From NCBI GenBank assembly GCA_030148425.1, contig JASBTM010000014.1, forward strand, positions 1-64,000: a stretch of 64,000 nucleotides of DNA, written 5' to 3'. Under the pieces are notes generated by a model that saw nothing but the letters and a program-made list of their open reading frames with translations, was not told the origin of the DNA and did not search any database. The position numbers were made by a program, and so were the translations under genes. Within the stretch, counting starts at the first letter, position 1. Each line of letters begins with the position of its first letter. The DNA is from Hyphomicrobium sp. GTDB lineage: Bacteria; Pseudomonadota; Alphaproteobacteria; Rhizobiales; Hyphomicrobiaceae. Below are positions 9,708-20,569 of this stretch, piece by piece.

Positions 9708-10790
9708 CTACCGAGCCGTCTCGCCATTCGGCGTCATGCCGAGCACCGGCGACGGCGGAGAAGCGGGTTGCAGCGCGGATGCGCCTGCAGGAATGAGGGC
9801 GCTACGCTGACCTGATTGCGGAGCAGGCGCGCTGATTATTTGCGGCTGAGAAACAGGCTTCGGGTCCGTCGTCACAACGCCCATGGGATGAACGAGTTCA
9901 CCGTTTGCGCACGTGCGGACGGGCTCAACCGTCAGGTTGTCCAAGCCGTCCTTGCTGTCACGCGACTCCGGGCTGCGGCCATAGCGATTATGCCACTCGG
10001 CGACGCGTCCTGTCGCCTGCTGACGGACTCCCTCGCCCGCACTGCAGAAGATGTTTTGATAGATGTCCTCGATCCAGACGCGCTCGCTCGGCGGCGCGTT
10101 GGCAACCGCGACGTCGATCAGGTTCAACGCGGCGGCCTGGTTCTTTTGTACGAACTTTCCCCGCCACATCAGGTCGGCAAGAAACGCCTGAGCGCCGGGA
10201 TGGCCTGCCTGCGATAGTCGCGACAGCCAGTGGCGGCCGTTCTCGATCTTGCTTGCCGGGTCGTCGAAGCCAGCCACGGAAATGTCCGGGCCTTCGCCGC
10301 GGAGGTAAACCTTGGCGAGTTCGAACTGCGCATCTTCATCGTTGAATGTCAGCGCGGCGCGCTGCAGGTCGCGATTGGCGGTCTCGACGTCGGCGCGGAC
10401 GCCGGCGTCGGGAATGCCGTCTCGAAGATACATCGAGACGGCCGTCAGTGACTTCGCTGCAATCGGCGCCAGCTCGTCGTCATCAGGATCGACGTCCTGA
10501 AGCTCTTCAGCGAGCGCTTTATAAAGGCGGTAGGCTTTGCCGTGATCGGTGTAGGCGCCTTCGTTGTCGGCGTAGATGCGCGCCATGTAATAGCGCGCGA
10601 TCTGAGGCTTCGCCGGTTCGAGAGCTTCCAAGGCGGGCAGAGCGAGTTCGTAATACCCGCCGTTGAACGCCGAGATCCCTTGCTTCATCGCATCGTCGGG
10701 TGAGCGGAAGACAACCTCTCCCGCTACCGCCGATCCGAGCATCAAGATGGACGCCACACTTCCTGCAAGAGCAAGCCTAAATGTCCGCAT
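9708..10790 (-). CDS. exoR: Secreted Sel1/TPR-like repeat protein, probable ExoR-type regulator
   Basis: 360 residues from the ATG at 10790. A signal peptide ([24 protein letters not shown]) is followed by helical repeats of the Sel1/TPR kind ([53 protein letters not shown]). The last 90 residues are a Pro/Ser/Gln-rich tail. In rhizobia ExoR is a periplasmic Sel1 protein that holds back the ExoS-ChvI two-component system and so controls exopolysaccharide and motility. The position next to xth, erpA and the dgt-to-tatA run matches the exoR neighbourhood I recall from Agrobacterium. Its start overlaps the end of ilvD by 14 bases, with a GGAGG inside ilvD, suggesting coupled translation. The tail is longer than in classical ExoR. 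Confidence 0.66.
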   Translation of the reverse strand: MRTFRLALAGSVASILMLGSAVAGEVVFRSPDDAMKQGISAFNGGYYELALPALEALEPAKPQIARYYMARIYADNEGAYTDHGKAYRLYKALAEELQDVDPDDDELAPIAAKSLTAVSMYLRDGIPDAGVRADVETANRDLQRAALTFNDEDAQFELAKVYLRGEGPDISVAGFDDPASKIENGRHWLSRLSQAGHPGAQAFLADLMWRGKFVQKNQAAALNLIDVAVANAPPSERVWIEDIYQNIFCSAGEGVRQQATGRVAEWHNRYGRSPESRDSKDGLDNLTVEPVRTCANGELVHPMGVVTTDPKPVSQPQIISAPAPQSGQRSALIPAGASALQPASPPSPVLGMTPNGETAR

Positions 10791-12501
10791 AGCAGTGAAC
10801 TTCCGCCTTTCCTCCCGCATGGGTTACGGCGCCGAATCTGGCCGGTCCCACTTGGTCCGCAAATTTTCTCAGTGCCCCTGACTGATACATATTCGGCGGC
10901 ACCTTCCAGTCCTTGCGCCGCTTTTCGAGTTCTTCCTCACTCACCTCGAGATCGAGCGTTCCAGCTTCGGCGTCGATCGTGATGATGTCGCCGTTCTGGA
11001 CGAACGCGATCGGACCGCCAACGGCAGCCTCGGGGCCGACGTGTCCGACGCAGAGCCCGCGCGTGCCGCCGGAGAAGCGACCGTCGGTGATGAGCGCGAC
11101 CTTGTCGCCGGAGCCCTGACCATAGAGCGCCGCCGTCGTCGAAAGCATCTCGCGCATGCCGGGTCCACCTTTCGGCCCTTCATAGCGGATGATGATCACG
11201 TCACCGTCCTTGTACTTCCGGTCCTCGACCGCCTGAAACGCATCTTCCTCGCAGTCGAAGCACAAAGCCGTACCGCGGAATTTCTGCGTTTTGAGGCCAG
11301 CGACCTTCACAATCGCGCCATCGGGAGCAAGCGAGCCCTTGAGGCCCACCACGCCGCCCGTCTTCGAGATTGGATTGGAAACCGGAAATACGACTTTCTG
11401 GTCGGTGTTGAACTTCACGCTCTCGAGATTTTGCGCGAGTGTCTTGCCGGTCACGGTTATGCAGTCGCCGTGAAGAACGCCGCCTTCCAGAAGCGCCTTC
11501 AAGATCTGAGGCACGCCGCCGATATCGTAGACGTCCTTCGCGACGTACTTGCCGCCCGGTTTCAGGTCGGCGATGTACGGCGTTTTTCTGAAGATCTCGG
11601 CCACGTCGAAGAGATCGAAATCGATTCCGACTTCGTTGGCCATAGCCGGAAGATGCAGCGCGCCGTTGGTCGAGCCGCCGGTCGCGGCGACGATGACAGC
11701 CGCGTTCTCGAAGGCTTTGCGCGTGCAGATGTCGCGCGGACGAAGACCGTCGGCGATGAGGCGCATAACGGCCTTGCCGCTCTCGACCGCGAGGTGATCG
11801 CGACTTTCATAGGGTGCGGGCGCGCCAGCCGAACCGGGCAGCGCCAAGCCGATCGCTTCCGAAACGCAGGCCATCGTGTTCGCTGTGAACTGACCGCCGC
11901 ACGAACCCGCCGATGGACACGCGACGCATTCGAGCTCGTGCAGTTCAGCGTTCGACATCTTGCCAGCCGAGTGCATGCCGACGCCTTCGAACACATCGAC
12001 GACCGTCACGTCATGACCTTTGAACCGGCCGGGGAGGATCGACCCGCCGTAAATGAATACGCTCGGCACGTTGAGGCGCAGCATCGCCATCATCATGCCG
12101 GGAAGGCTCTTGTCGCAACCGGCGACGCCGACGAGAGCGTCATACGAGTGGCCGCGCATGGTGAGCTCGATCGAATCGGCGATGACTTCGCGCGAGACGA
12201 GGCTCGACTTCATGCCTTGATGGCCCATCGCAATGCCGTCGGTGACGGTGATGGTGCAGAACTCGCGCGGCGTGCCACCAGCTTCGGAGACGCCGGTTTT
12301 CACGGCTTGCGCCTGACGCATCAGCGAGATGTTGCAGGGGGCGGCTTCGTTCCAGCACGATGCGACGCCGACGAAGGGACGATGAATATCTTCTTCCTTC
12401 AGGCCCATCGCGTAGTAGTAGGACCGGTGCGGAGCGCGCGACGGTCCTTCCGTCACGTGGCGGCTCGGCAGCTTCGATTTATCGAACGTCTTGGCGTCCA
12501 T
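10777..12501 (-). CDS. ilvD: Dihydroxy-acid dehydratase
   Basis: 574 residues, the usual length for the IlvD/Edd family. Cysteine ligands of the Fe-S cluster are visible in [22 protein letters not shown] and [16 protein letters not shown]. The family signature [12 protein letters not shown] and the C-terminal [20 protein letters not shown] are intact. The enzyme makes 2-keto acids in valine and isoleucine synthesis. IlvD was preferred over sugar-acid dehydratases because of the overall motif pattern and length. Its stop codon lies inside the start of the ExoR-like gene, so the two share a transcript. Upstream there is a 400-base divergent region shared with the M48 peptidase gene. Confidence 0.93.
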   Translation of the reverse strand: MDAKTFDKSKLPSRHVTEGPSRAPHRSYYYAMGLKEEDIHRPFVGVASCWNEAAPCNISLMRQAQAVKTGVSEAGGTPREFCTITVTDGIAMGHQGMKSSLVSREVIADSIELTMRGHSYDALVGVAGCDKSLPGMMMAMLRLNVPSVFIYGGSILPGRFKGHDVTVVDVFEGVGMHSAGKMSNAELHELECVACPSAGSCGGQFTANTMACVSEAIGLALPGSAGAPAPYESRDHLAVESGKAVMRLIADGLRPRDICTRKAFENAAVIVAATGGSTNGALHLPAMANEVGIDFDLFDVAEIFRKTPYIADLKPGGKYVAKDVYDIGGVPQILKALLEGGVLHGDCITVTGKTLAQNLESVKFNTDQKVVFPVSNPISKTGGVVGLKGSLAPDGAIVKVAGLKTQKFRGTALCFDCEEDAFQAVEDRKYKDGDVIIIRYEGPKGGPGMREMLSTTAALYGQGSGDKVALITDGRFSGGTRGLCVGHVGPEAAVGGPIAFVQNGDIITIDAEAGTLDLEVSEEELEKRRKDWKVPPNMYQSGALRKFADQVGPARFGAVTHAGGKAEVHCYADI

Positions 12502-12907
12502 TTATTCCTCTTCGGGCATCCCGGCCCTTGTCCGTTATCCATCCGGCAATCCGGATAGCGCAGGGATGCCAGTCACGGAGCCTCAGCGAAAGTACTCAGC
12601 GTGCAAAAAAGTGACGCTGCATAGCCGGGTCCAAGTTTCAGCACGTGCGCGGTCATTGTGGCTCGAAAGTGGCGCGCCACCTTCGAAAAGTTGCTTAACG
12701 GCAACATAAGCCGAGCGGCCGGCAGATCATGCTTAATGTTGCGTCGCGAAACGATCTCGAATGCTTAGGTTTTGGATCGCGCGAGGCGGCGGATATGGAT
12801 CCAAGAGTATGCCCGCACAAGGGCTCGAGTTTGTCACGGGCAAGACATTTCCTTCCCCTGCCGCCGTGCTTAGATGGCTGATCGCCGCATCACACACAAA
12901 GGCGCCT
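12502..12907. other. Divergent intergenic region between ilvD and the M48 peptidase
   Basis: 406 bases with no convincing gene. It must carry the promoters of both flanking genes. The notable structure is a near-perfect palindrome at 12663-12686 (one mismatched pair, centred on GGCGCGCC). An open frame runs from 12761 into the peptidase gene, but its first 49 codons lack family features. Confidence 0.6.
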
Positions 12908-14047
12908 ATGCCCGACTCCAAACGCTCCGCAGGCACTTCATTCGAGAAGACATACTGCCGTTTCACTCCAGGCCGCGGACAGCCTTCGGTCGACGGCACC
13001 GTGACGCTGGGGATAACGGGGGTCGAATTCAGCCTCTCTGATGGCAAGCCCCGCCACATCTGGCGCTATGGGGAACTCAAGACGGACGAGCCGATCCGTT
13101 CCAATGCCATTGAGGTGCTGCTGTCCTCGCGGGAGGAACCTGGCGCGTCGTTATTCGTTCAAGGCCAGCAATTCGCGGCTGGGCTCAGCGAGCGCGCCCC
13201 GCATGTGTCGCAACGTTTCCGCCAGCAGCGGCGTCGACGTATGTGGTTTCTGCTGCTGGCGGCATTTGCGGGGCTCGTCGCGGCGGGTGCGATCTTGAGC
13301 TGGAGTCCGACGAAGTGGATCGCGAAATCGCTCCCGATCAGCTGGCGCGAACGCCTCGGCAATGCCGCACGCGAGTCCATGACCGAGGGCTACAAGGAGT
13401 GCGTCGATCCCGCGGGTCTTGCCGCGCTCGCAACCTTGAGCGAAAGGCTTTCGAAGGGCACGCCTGAGACGACGTTCGACATCCACGTCTACGACTGGCC
13501 CCTAATGAACGCCTTCGCGGTTCCCGGTGCCCAGATCGTGCTGACGAAGGGCCTGCTCGACAAATCCGAAAGCCCTGATGAAGTCGCGGGCGTTCTCGCG
13601 CATGAAATGGGGCACGGCATGGAAATGCATCCCGAGGCCGCGATCATTCGCGGCGTCGGCCTCGGAGCAGCGATGGAAATCATGCTTGGCGGGACGGCCG
13701 GAGGTGGACTCGCGAACGTCGGCTTGATGCTTGCCCAGCTCGGCTATTCACGCGGCGCGGAGCGTGAAGCCGACCATCACGCGCTCGAGCTTTTGAAGGC
13801 GGCTTCCATTTCGCCAAAGGGCCTGGGAGATTTCTTTACGCGCATCACGAAGATGGAATCGGAAGATGGCAGCGGGCCGCCTGCCGCGATCTCGTGGCTC
13901 CGCACCCACCCTCTGCCGGCCGAGCGTGCGCATCTCGTAAGAGTCCAGTCCCCCTACCCGTCGACGCCGGCTCTCGACGCCAAGACTTGGGAAAATCTCA
14001 AGTCGGTGTGCAAGACGACGCGCGCCCCGGACAAAGACAAGACCTAG
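12908..14047 (+). CDS. M48 family zinc metallopeptidase, membrane-anchored
   Basis: 379 residues from the ATG at 12908. The first 110 residues resemble a small beta-rich cytoplasmic domain (GVEFSLSDGKPRHIWRYGEL). One membrane helix follows at residues 112-132 (MWFLLLAAFAGLVAAGAIL), then a periplasmic M48 peptidase domain. The zinc site is HEMGH at residues 232-236, with the third ligand probably in GAEREADHHALEL. The HPLPAERA motif near the C-terminus is typical of BepA/Oma1-like periplasmic proteases used in envelope quality control. The substrate is unknown. The DUF2939 gene lies 150 bases downstream on the same strand. Confidence 0.88.
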   Translation: MPDSKRSAGTSFEKTYCRFTPGRGQPSVDGTVTLGITGVEFSLSDGKPRHIWRYGELKTDEPIRSNAIEVLLSSREEPGASLFVQGQQFAAGLSERAPHVSQRFRQQRRRRMWFLLLAAFAGLVAAGAILSWSPTKWIAKSLPISWRERLGNAARESMTEGYKECVDPAGLAALATLSERLSKGTPETTFDIHVYDWPLMNAFAVPGAQIVLTKGLLDKSESPDEVAGVLAHEMGHGMEMHPEAAIIRGVGLGAAMEIMLGGTAGGGLANVGLMLAQLGYSRGAEREADHHALELLKAASISPKGLGDFFTRITKMESEDGSGPPAAISWLRTHPLPAERAHLVRVQSPYPSTPALDAKTWENLKSVCKTTRAPDKDKT

Positions 14048-14197
14048 CGCGCCGTGCGTCACGGCGTCGGCTTTCGGCGCGAAGCTCGACGAACGGTGCG
14101 AGAAGGGTCATTGTCCGCGCTCTGATCTTCGCCCGAAGTTGGCCGGATTCGGATGCGACACGTCGATGATGATACGCCGGAACGGTCACGAAGCTCG

Positions 14198-14797
14198 ATG
14201 AAACCGCTTGCTCTTATCGCTGCGCTTTTTGGCTTAGCCGCCCTCGGCTACGTCGGCTCGCCGTTCGTAACTGCGTGGAGCATCCGCGAAGCGGTGCGCA
14301 ACGGCAATTCGGATTATCTTACGTCCGCCATCGAATGGAAGAGTGTGCGCGAGACGCTCAAGCCGTCGATCGCGCAGATCGCGCTGAACCTTCCGGATCC
14401 CGACGACGCCCCGAACGCGGATCAAGGCCTCTGGGTGCGCTTCAAGGCCTATTGGGGCCAGGGCATGATCGACAATCTGGTCGACCAGTACGTCACGCCG
14501 GAGGGATTACCGCAGCTTTTCTCGCTGAAGCAGAGGTATCGCTCCTATGTCGCGAACAATGACGACGATGCGAGCAAGCTTCCGCTCGGCGAGCGAATCT
14601 CGCGCGCGTGGGCGCGCGTCAAACGCGCGGAGTTTACCGGTTTCACAAGTTTCGAGATCGACATGGAAGACAAGTACGACGCCTCGCGCCTGTATCTCGG
14701 CAAACTCGAACTTGGCCGTGCGGGCTGGAAGTTGACGTCCTTGCGCGTGAAATTCCTGACGACGGCGAAGACTGCGATCCAGAAATTCGCAGGCTGA
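14198..14797 (+). CDS. DUF2939 family protein
   Basis: 199 residues from the ATG at 14198. One N-terminal membrane or signal helix (LALIAALFGLAALGYVGSPF) precedes a soluble domain. The motif that follows, WSIREAVRNGNSDYLTSAIEWKSVRETLK, is the hallmark of DUF2939, in which residues after the helix describe a small domain entering the periplasm. The family's function is not known. The rest (SRAWARVKRAEFTGF, ASRLYLGKLELGRAGWKLTS) looks like an alpha/beta fold without catalytic motifs. It lies downstream of the M48 peptidase and converges on the EamA transporter gene 8 bases after its stop. Confidence 0.8.
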   Translation: MKPLALIAALFGLAALGYVGSPFVTAWSIREAVRNGNSDYLTSAIEWKSVRETLKPSIAQIALNLPDPDDAPNADQGLWVRFKAYWGQGMIDNLVDQYVTPEGLPQLFSLKQRYRSYVANNDDDASKLPLGERISRAWARVKRAEFTGFTSFEIDMEDKYDASRLYLGKLELGRAGWKLTSLRVKFLTTAKTAIQKFAG

Positions 14798-14805
14798 CGT
14801 ATCCC

Positions 14806-15726
14806 TCATCCGGCGTCGGCGTCCACACGTGAAGAACGGGCGAAGGGACGTCGAAATATTTGGGCGCAGGCGACACCCGCCAGGGCCAAAGCTCCGCCGA
14901 CGACATGAAACGGCTTAATCGGCTCTCCGAGCATCATGATTGCGGCTGCGGCCGTAAACACTGGCAATAGGTTCATGAATATTGCGCATCGGTTGGGCCC
15001 GAGCTTTTGAACTCCACGGATCCAGAAGAACGGCAACACCACGGATGCGAGACCACCCGCATAGGCAATCAACGGCAGCGTCTCAGCATTGAGTTGACGA
15101 AGCGGTGCGGGAGTCGCCAGATAGGCTGGGAACATTGCCGTCAGTCCGCAAAGAGCTTGCATGTAGGTCGATTGCCAGCCAGGCACGGGCGGATTCCAGC
15201 GCTTCAACAGAACGCCGTAGAGCGCGTAAGTCAGCGCGGCGAGCAACATCAAAGCGTCGCCCGGATGAATGCCGTCGCGCGTCACCGCAGTGACATCGCC
15301 ACCGCCGACGAGATAGAGCAAACCGACGAACGACAGAACCCCGCCGAATATCACGCCGTAGGTCGGCGGCTCTCCCAAAAGCGCGGCGCTGAGCGCCACT
15401 GTGAGCAATGGCGTGAGCGCGGTGAAAACCGCCATATTCGTCGCGGTCGTCGTTTCCGCCGCCAGATACGACAAACTCTGAAACAGGCACATCGACAGAA
15501 AGCCGAGGATGGCAAACTCACCGAGGTGCGGCCATACGGCCTCCCTGTTTCGCCATGTCTGACGACCGACGAAGACGCTCATCAGGAGAACAGCAAGAAG
15601 CAACCTGAAGAACGTGATGGCCTGTGGACCGATGGTGTGCGCCGACAGTCGCGAGACGATGACGTTTCCTGCCCATAGAATGATGGCCATGAGCGGGTAG
15701 AGAAATGCGAGTGTTTGCCTGTGCAT
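14806..15726 (-). CDS. EamA (DMT superfamily) exporter
   Basis: 306 residues from the ATG at 15726. An upstream extension of the frame carries no membrane helix and was dropped. There are ten predicted hydrophobic helices in two EamA halves, the first opening with LYPLMAIILWAGNVIVSRL and the second with GDALMLLAALTYALYGVLLKRW. Family members export amino acids, purines or other metabolites, and this one's substrate cannot be read. It is divergent from an AraC regulator across 96 bases. That arrangement, like the nimR-nimT type of pairs, suggests the regulator controls it. Confidence 0.87.
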   Translation of the reverse strand: MHRQTLAFLYPLMAIILWAGNVIVSRLSAHTIGPQAITFFRLLLAVLLMSVFVGRQTWRNREAVWPHLGEFAILGFLSMCLFQSLSYLAAETTTATNMAVFTALTPLLTVALSAALLGEPPTYGVIFGGVLSFVGLLYLVGGGDVTAVTRDGIHPGDALMLLAALTYALYGVLLKRWNPPVPGWQSTYMQALCGLTAMFPAYLATPAPLRQLNAETLPLIAYAGGLASVVLPFFWIRGVQKLGPNRCAIFMNLLPVFTAAAAIMMLGEPIKPFHVVGGALALAGVACAQIFRRPFARSSRVDADAG

Positions 15727-15822
15727 GAGCGATGAAGTCCTCGACAAAAAGGACCCCGGTCGTATGGCTTTGCACGGGCATCCGTCTCTCGCTAGAAAGA
15801 CAAGACTTAGCGAGATTGAGAC

Positions 15823-16596
15823 ATGCTCGACGCCATTCGTTCTCGACATTTGGATTTTCACGATACCTGCTGCCCGATGAGGGCGATGGAGGTCGACTAT
15901 CCGAACGGCAGTTCAACGGGCCTCCATAGCCATCCACGTGCTCAATTGCTGCATGCCATTGCAGGGGTCATGATCGTTCGATCGACAGCGGGCACCTGGG
16001 TGGTTCCACCGAACCGCGCCGTTTGGCTGACGGCAGGCCTCGATCACGAGGTGACTATGCGCGGCGACGTCAAAATCAGGACCGTCTTCGTCGATGCCGA
16101 TGCTTCACCGCATTTGCCTCGCGGAAACTACGTCATGGCCGTTACGCCGCTGCTGCGGGAATTGATCGTTGCCGCAACGCGGATCGGCATCGACTACGCA
16201 CCTGGTTCGCGTGACGAGCACTTGATACAGCTTCTGATGGATGAACTGCGAACGCTCGATGTACTGCCGTTGCATCTGCCAATGCCCGGCGACACAAGAT
16301 TACGAGCGATTTGCGAGAGCCTGCTGCGCGAACCTCACGACGACACGACCGCGGAAAAATGGGCCGATGGTTGCGGGATCGCATCGAAGACACTTCACCG
16401 GCTCTTTTCGAAGGAAACCGGACTGAGCTTTGCCCAATGGCGGCAACAGGCGCGTTTGCTATCCGCGCTCGAAAGGCTCGCACAGGGCGAACGCATCATC
16501 GACGTTGCGATAAACAGCGGCTACGCGAGCCAAAGCGCGTTTACCGCCATGTTCAAAAAACATTTCGGCATGACGCCGAGCGCTTTCTACAAATAA
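15823..16596 (+). CDS. AraC-family regulator with N-terminal cupin
   Basis: 257 residues. The N-terminal half is a cupin-type sensor (STGLHSHPRAQLLHAIAGVM, WVVPPNRAVWL) and the C-terminal half holds two helix-turn-helix units (AEKWADGCGIASKTLHRLF and IIDVAINSGYASQSAFTAMF) ending with FGMTPSAFYK. This layout matches the NimR/YdeO-like subgroup that senses small molecules and controls a neighbouring efflux gene. It is transcribed divergently from the EamA exporter. The 96-base gap between them should contain the operator. The inducer is unknown. Confidence 0.9.
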   Translation: MLDAIRSRHLDFHDTCCPMRAMEVDYPNGSSTGLHSHPRAQLLHAIAGVMIVRSTAGTWVVPPNRAVWLTAGLDHEVTMRGDVKIRTVFVDADASPHLPRGNYVMAVTPLLRELIVAATRIGIDYAPGSRDEHLIQLLMDELRTLDVLPLHLPMPGDTRLRAICESLLREPHDDTTAEKWADGCGIASKTLHRLFSKETGLSFAQWRQQARLLSALERLAQGERIIDVAINSGYASQSAFTAMFKKHFGMTPSAFYK

Positions 16597-16617
16597 GCCT
16601 GAGTGCGCCGCGGCGTT

Positions 16618-19386
16618 TTAAGCCGCGTCGCTCAACCTCTTCAGGGCCGCCGAGAAGCGCTTGATTTCGGCTTCGAGCTCAGCCTTGCGCTCTTGTGCCT
16701 CTTCGATCGCTTCCTCTTTCGCACGTTCCATGAACTGCGGATTGGAAAGCTTTGCGTCCATCTTCGCGAGGTCGCTCTCGGCACCCTCGATGGCTTTCGC
16801 CAGGCGACGGCGCTCGGCATCCATGTCGATGATGCCAGCAAGCGGCAGCGCCGCCGTGGTTTCGCCGGCGACGATCAACGCAGCGCCCTTTGGAGCCGCA
16901 TCCTCGAAATCGATTTCGTCGACGCGCGCGAGGCGCTGCAAGGTCTCGTCATTGCGACGAACGCGTTCTCGCGTGACCTCGTCCGCCGCGACGATGACGA
17001 GAGGAATTTTCGCACCTGCGGGGACGCTCATTTCCGTTCTGACCGAGCGGATTTCGGAGATGAGGTTGACGAGCCAGTTCACCTCGTTCACGGCGTCCAC
17101 CTCGACGAGCCCGTCGAGCGTCGGCCAGCGGCTCAAGCACAGAAGCGTGTCGCGCTTGACGCCGTGCTCGACCATATGCGCCCACAGCTCTTCGGTGATG
17201 AAGGGCATGAACGGATGAAGCATCTTCAGGATCTGGTCGAGCGTCCAGGCCGTGACGGCGCGCGTCTCGGATTTTGCATCTTCCTCGTCGCCTGCAAGCA
17301 GCGGCTTGATCAGCTCAAGGTACCAGTCGCAGAACGTGCCCCAAACGAAATCATAGATCGCGCCCGCGGCCTCGTTGAACTTGTAAGCTTCGAGCGCCGC
17401 CGTGACGGCCTTCGCCGTCAACTCGGTTTCGCCGATGATCCATTTGTTGAACGTTTGCGACGCGGTCTTCGGATCGAAATCACGCTGGCGCACGCACTCA
17501 TTCATCTCGGCGAAGCGCGACGCGTTCCAGAGTTTGGTCGCGAAGTTGCGATAGCCTTCGACGCGCGACTTCGCGAGTTTGATGTCGCGGCCTTGCGCGG
17601 CCATCGCGGCAAGCGTGAAGCGCAGCGCGTCAGCGCCGAACTCGTCGATCAGGACGAGCGGGTCCATGACGTTGCCCTTCGACTTCGACATCTTCTGCCC
17701 CTTCTCGTCGCGGACGAGGGCATGCATGTAGACGTCCTTGAAAGGCACTTCTTTCATGAAGTGGAGGCCCATCATCATCATGCGGGCGACCCAGAAAAAG
17801 ATGATGTCGAAGCCGGTGACGAGAACGCTCGTCGGATAATAGCGCTCGATTTCAGGCGTGTCGTCGGGCCAGCCGAGCGTCGAGAATGGCCAGAGCGCCG
17901 ATGAGAACCAAGTGTCGAGAACGTCCTCGTCGCGCGTCAGCACAACATCGTTGCCATAATGCTTTTGAGCGAGAGCCTGAGCTTCTTCCTCGGTCGCGGC
18001 AACAAAGAACTTTCCGTCCGGTCCGTACCACGCCGGAATCTGGTGGCCCCACCAAAGCTGGCGCGAGATGCACCAGGGCTGGATGTTTCGCATCCATTCG
18101 AAGTACGTCTTTTCCCAATTTTTCGGCACGAAAACGGTCTTGCCGCTCTCCACGGCGGCAACCGCGTCTTTCGCGAGTTCGCCTGCGTTGACGTACCATT
18201 GATCCGTCAACCACGGCTCGATGACGACACCGGAGCGATCGCCGTGCGGAACAGTGTGGCTCGTCGGTTCGATCTTTTCGAGTAGGCCCAGCGCGTCGAT
18301 GTCGGAGACGACTTTCTTTCGCGCATCGAACCGATCGAGACCGCGATAGGCTTCGGGCGCCTCATCGTTGATCTTGCCGAAGGCATCCAGAATATTGATT
18401 TGCGCAAGGCCGTGGCGTTTCCCGACTTCAAAGTCGTTGAAGTCGTGCGCGGGCGTGATCTTCACCGCACCCGTACCCTTCTCGGGGTCCGAGTATTCAT
18501 CCGCAACGATCGAAATCTCGCGGCCAACGAGCGGAAGCTTCACCTTCGCACCGGCTTTGATCAGGGCGGCATAGCGTTCGTCTTCGGGGTGAACCGCGAC
18601 GCCGCTATCGCCCAGCATCGTCTCGGGTCGCGTGGTTGCGACGACGATGTAATCCTTGTCGTAGCCCGGCACCTTGTTCGCCAGCGGATAGCGGAAATAG
18701 TACATGTGCCCGCTTGGCTCTTTCGCGAGCACCTTCGCGAGTGCAGCAGCATCGAACGGCTCGCCGCTGTCCTTCGACCACGCAAATTTTCCGCGCGCTT
18801 CGACCTGAATGACTTCGATATCGGAAATCGCGGTCTGGAACTTCGGGTCCCAGCTGACAAGGCGCTTATCCTTGTAGATCAGCCCCTCGTTGTAGAGCTG
18901 AACAAAGACCTTCACGACCGCCCTGGACAAGCCTTCGTCCATGGTAAAGCGTTCGCGGCTCCAATCGCAGGACGCGCCGAGGCGCTTCAGCTGCGTGACG
19001 ATGGTGCCGCCGGATTCTTCCTTCCATGTCCAGACGCGCTTTAGGAACTCCTCGCGGCCAAGCTCGCGACGCGTCGGCTGCTTGTTCGCAGCGAGCTGCC
19101 GCTCCACGACCATTTGCGTCGCGATGCCTGCGTGATCCGTGCCCGGCTGCCAAAGCGTATCGCGCCCACGCATGCGCTCGAAGCGAACGAGTATATCCTG
19201 GAGGGTGTTGTTGAGAGCGTGCCCCATATGGAGCGAGCCCGTGACGTTCGGCGGCGGGATGACGATGGAGTACGCCGCGTTCTTTCCGCCCGTCGCGGAG
19301 CGACCCGCCTTGAAGGCGTTGGCCTTCTCCCATTCGGAATTGATACGCGGCTCGATGTCGGCCGGTCGGAATGTCTTTTCAAGCAT
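16618..19386 (-). CDS. valS: Valyl-tRNA synthetase
   Basis: 922 residues, typical for bacterial ValRS. The class I HIGH motif is HMGH at residues 53-56 ([17 protein letters not shown]). The editing domain lies in the middle, KMSKSKGN is at about residue 565, and the C-terminal coiled-coil arm ([20 protein letters not shown]) is present. It charges tRNA-Val and edits misacylated threonine. The gene follows a pair of PopZ-like genes on the same strand, an order shared with Caulobacter and rhizobia, and converges with the AraC gene 21 bases away. Confidence 0.97.
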   Translation of the reverse strand: MLEKTFRPADIEPRINSEWEKANAFKAGRSATGGKNAAYSIVIPPPNVTGSLHMGHALNNTLQDILVRFERMRGRDTLWQPGTDHAGIATQMVVERQLAANKQPTRRELGREEFLKRVWTWKEESGGTIVTQLKRLGASCDWSRERFTMDEGLSRAVVKVFVQLYNEGLIYKDKRLVSWDPKFQTAISDIEVIQVEARGKFAWSKDSGEPFDAAALAKVLAKEPSGHMYYFRYPLANKVPGYDKDYIVVATTRPETMLGDSGVAVHPEDERYAALIKAGAKVKLPLVGREISIVADEYSDPEKGTGAVKITPAHDFNDFEVGKRHGLAQINILDAFGKINDEAPEAYRGLDRFDARKKVVSDIDALGLLEKIEPTSHTVPHGDRSGVVIEPWLTDQWYVNAGELAKDAVAAVESGKTVFVPKNWEKTYFEWMRNIQPWCISRQLWWGHQIPAWYGPDGKFFVAATEEEAQALAQKHYGNDVVLTRDEDVLDTWFSSALWPFSTLGWPDDTPEIERYYPTSVLVTGFDIIFFWVARMMMMGLHFMKEVPFKDVYMHALVRDEKGQKMSKSKGNVMDPLVLIDEFGADALRFTLAAMAAQGRDIKLAKSRVEGYRNFATKLWNASRFAEMNECVRQRDFDPKTASQTFNKWIIGETELTAKAVTAALEAYKFNEAAGAIYDFVWGTFCDWYLELIKPLLAGDEEDAKSETRAVTAWTLDQILKMLHPFMPFITEELWAHMVEHGVKRDTLLCLSRWPTLDGLVEVDAVNEVNWLVNLISEIRSVRTEMSVPAGAKIPLVIVAADEVTRERVRRNDETLQRLARVDEIDFEDAAPKGAALIVAGETTAALPLAGIIDMDAERRRLAKAIEGAESDLAKMDAKLSNPQFMERAKEEAIEEAQERKAELEAEIKRFSAALKRLSDAA

Positions 19387-19509
19387 GGGAGGGAGCGTCG
19401 CTTTTCAGCTGCAAGGTCGTGATTTGTCGACCCCGGTCGTAAGGCCGACCTTCGTCAGCTGTCAACCTACGCTCCCCTCTATCCTGCCGTTCCGGATCAA
19501 GCCGGCGCG

Positions 19510-20238
19510 TCAGCGGCGGGGAATGCCGCTATGACTGGGGACGCCGGCCTCGGTGAGCAGCGCCTTTTCGACAATTTTAGGCATGTTCTCTGACAGCCAC
19601 TGGCGCAGGATCGGCCGCAAAAGCTGCGCGGCGGCATCCTCGACATCGCCACCTTCCATGGCGCCAAGCGGGAAATCCGGCAGGCGCGGCGGGTGCGGCA
19701 CGCTGGCCGCCGGAGCCGGTGGCGCGACCTGAGCCTTCGGTTCTTCCGCGACCGGTTGCGACAACGCGCCCATGCGGCTTAGCCGTTGATCAAAGAAGGT
19801 CGGCATGTTCCGCTTCTGGCTGTCATTTTCGGCAGCAATCTTGTCGGCGGTCAACGACGATGCTTCCTTTTCCGCCGCGGTGAAGGCTGACTTGACCTCC
19901 CGCGCTACCGGCGGCGGTTCGAGCATTCGCCCGTGAGCCGGCTCGAACGGAATGACCGTACGCGACCGCTCGCGTTCTTGTGGTGCACCTGATGCCAAAG
20001 CTTCACTTAGCCTCCCGAGTAAATTGGGTCGCCCTGCCGCCGCCTGGGCCGAGGCTTTGAAGATTGCAGGCAGCTCGAAATCTGCCGCTTCATCTGCAAT
20101 CGAGCTTCGACCACGCAGCGTGGTGATACGCACGTCGCGTTTTTCGCTTTCGAACATCGGGGCGCGATCGGCAATGCTGGTGCGGATCGAAGCCAGAATG
20201 TCCTCAACGTCGTGTTTCGCTCCGTTCATCGTTGTCAT
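19510..20238 (-). CDS. PopZ-like (DUF2497) protein, shorter paralogue
   Basis: 242 residues with the DUF2497/PopZ plan: an N-terminal helix VEDILASIRTSIADR, a long Pro/Ala-rich disordered middle, and a C-terminal helical block EDAAAQLLRPILRQWLSENM followed by PKIVEKAL. In Caulobacter PopZ polymerises at the cell pole and tethers ParB-bound origins and signalling proteins through exactly these two ends. It sits next to valS as Caulobacter popZ does. A second, longer gene with the same ends lies 331 bases upstream, so this is one of two tandem paralogues. Which of them carries the ancestral polar role is not clear. Confidence 0.8.
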   Translation of the reverse strand: MTTMNGAKHDVEDILASIRTSIADRAPMFESEKRDVRITTLRGRSSIADEAADFELPAIFKASAQAAAGRPNLLGRLSEALASGAPQERERSRTVIPFEPAHGRMLEPPPVAREVKSAFTAAEKEASSLTADKIAAENDSQKRNMPTFFDQRLSRMGALSQPVAEEPKAQVAPPAPAASVPHPPRLPDFPLGAMEGGDVEDAAAQLLRPILRQWLSENMPKIVEKALLTEAGVPSHSGIPRR

Positions 20239-20569
20239 GACGCATCCTCTTCTGCGTACAAACTTCAGATCGCAGAACCGCGTCGGCAGCCCCGTTGTTG
20301 CCCCTCCGGTTCGTCGTTGCTGGATCAGGAAATGCCGCCGCAGCGCGTGCGTCCAAACCCAGTGACGTAACGGGCGGCCATATCTTCACGCTGTAGATCG
20401 ATGCGGCCCCCCGCTGAAGGCAACGCTAGGTCTAGCTCGCGGCAACCGTGTGGCGAAAGCAACGCGCAACAAAAAATTGTTGTAGACGCAGAAAAGTGTG
20501 GATACGCGCGCGTTCGAGCGCCGAAATCAACTGCGTAAGGAGCGGAAGTTTAGCGCGCCGATCAAAGGA
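20239..20569. other. Intergenic region between the two PopZ-like genes
   Basis: 331 bases without a credible gene. It contains an A/T-rich hairpin at 20467-20482 (CAACAA, AAAA loop, TTGTTG) about 100 bases after the end of the longer gene in its direction of transcription. No clear T-run terminator is present, so the shorter gene may have its own promoter here. Confidence 0.5.

Noticed and set aside
9604..9810. Short plus-strand frame with several Cys and His after xth
   Set aside because: It runs into the end of the ExoR-like gene on the other strand, has no ribosome site, and the Cys/His spacing matches no zinc motif.
11041..12558. Long plus-strand open frame (about 505 codons) opposite ilvD
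   Set aside because: It is the mirror of a clear IlvD gene in a G+C-rich genome and its translation has no domain features.
16603..17904. Plus-strand open frame of about 433 codons opposite valS
   Set aside because: Antisense shadow of valS; the translation is His/Arg-rich and resembles no family.
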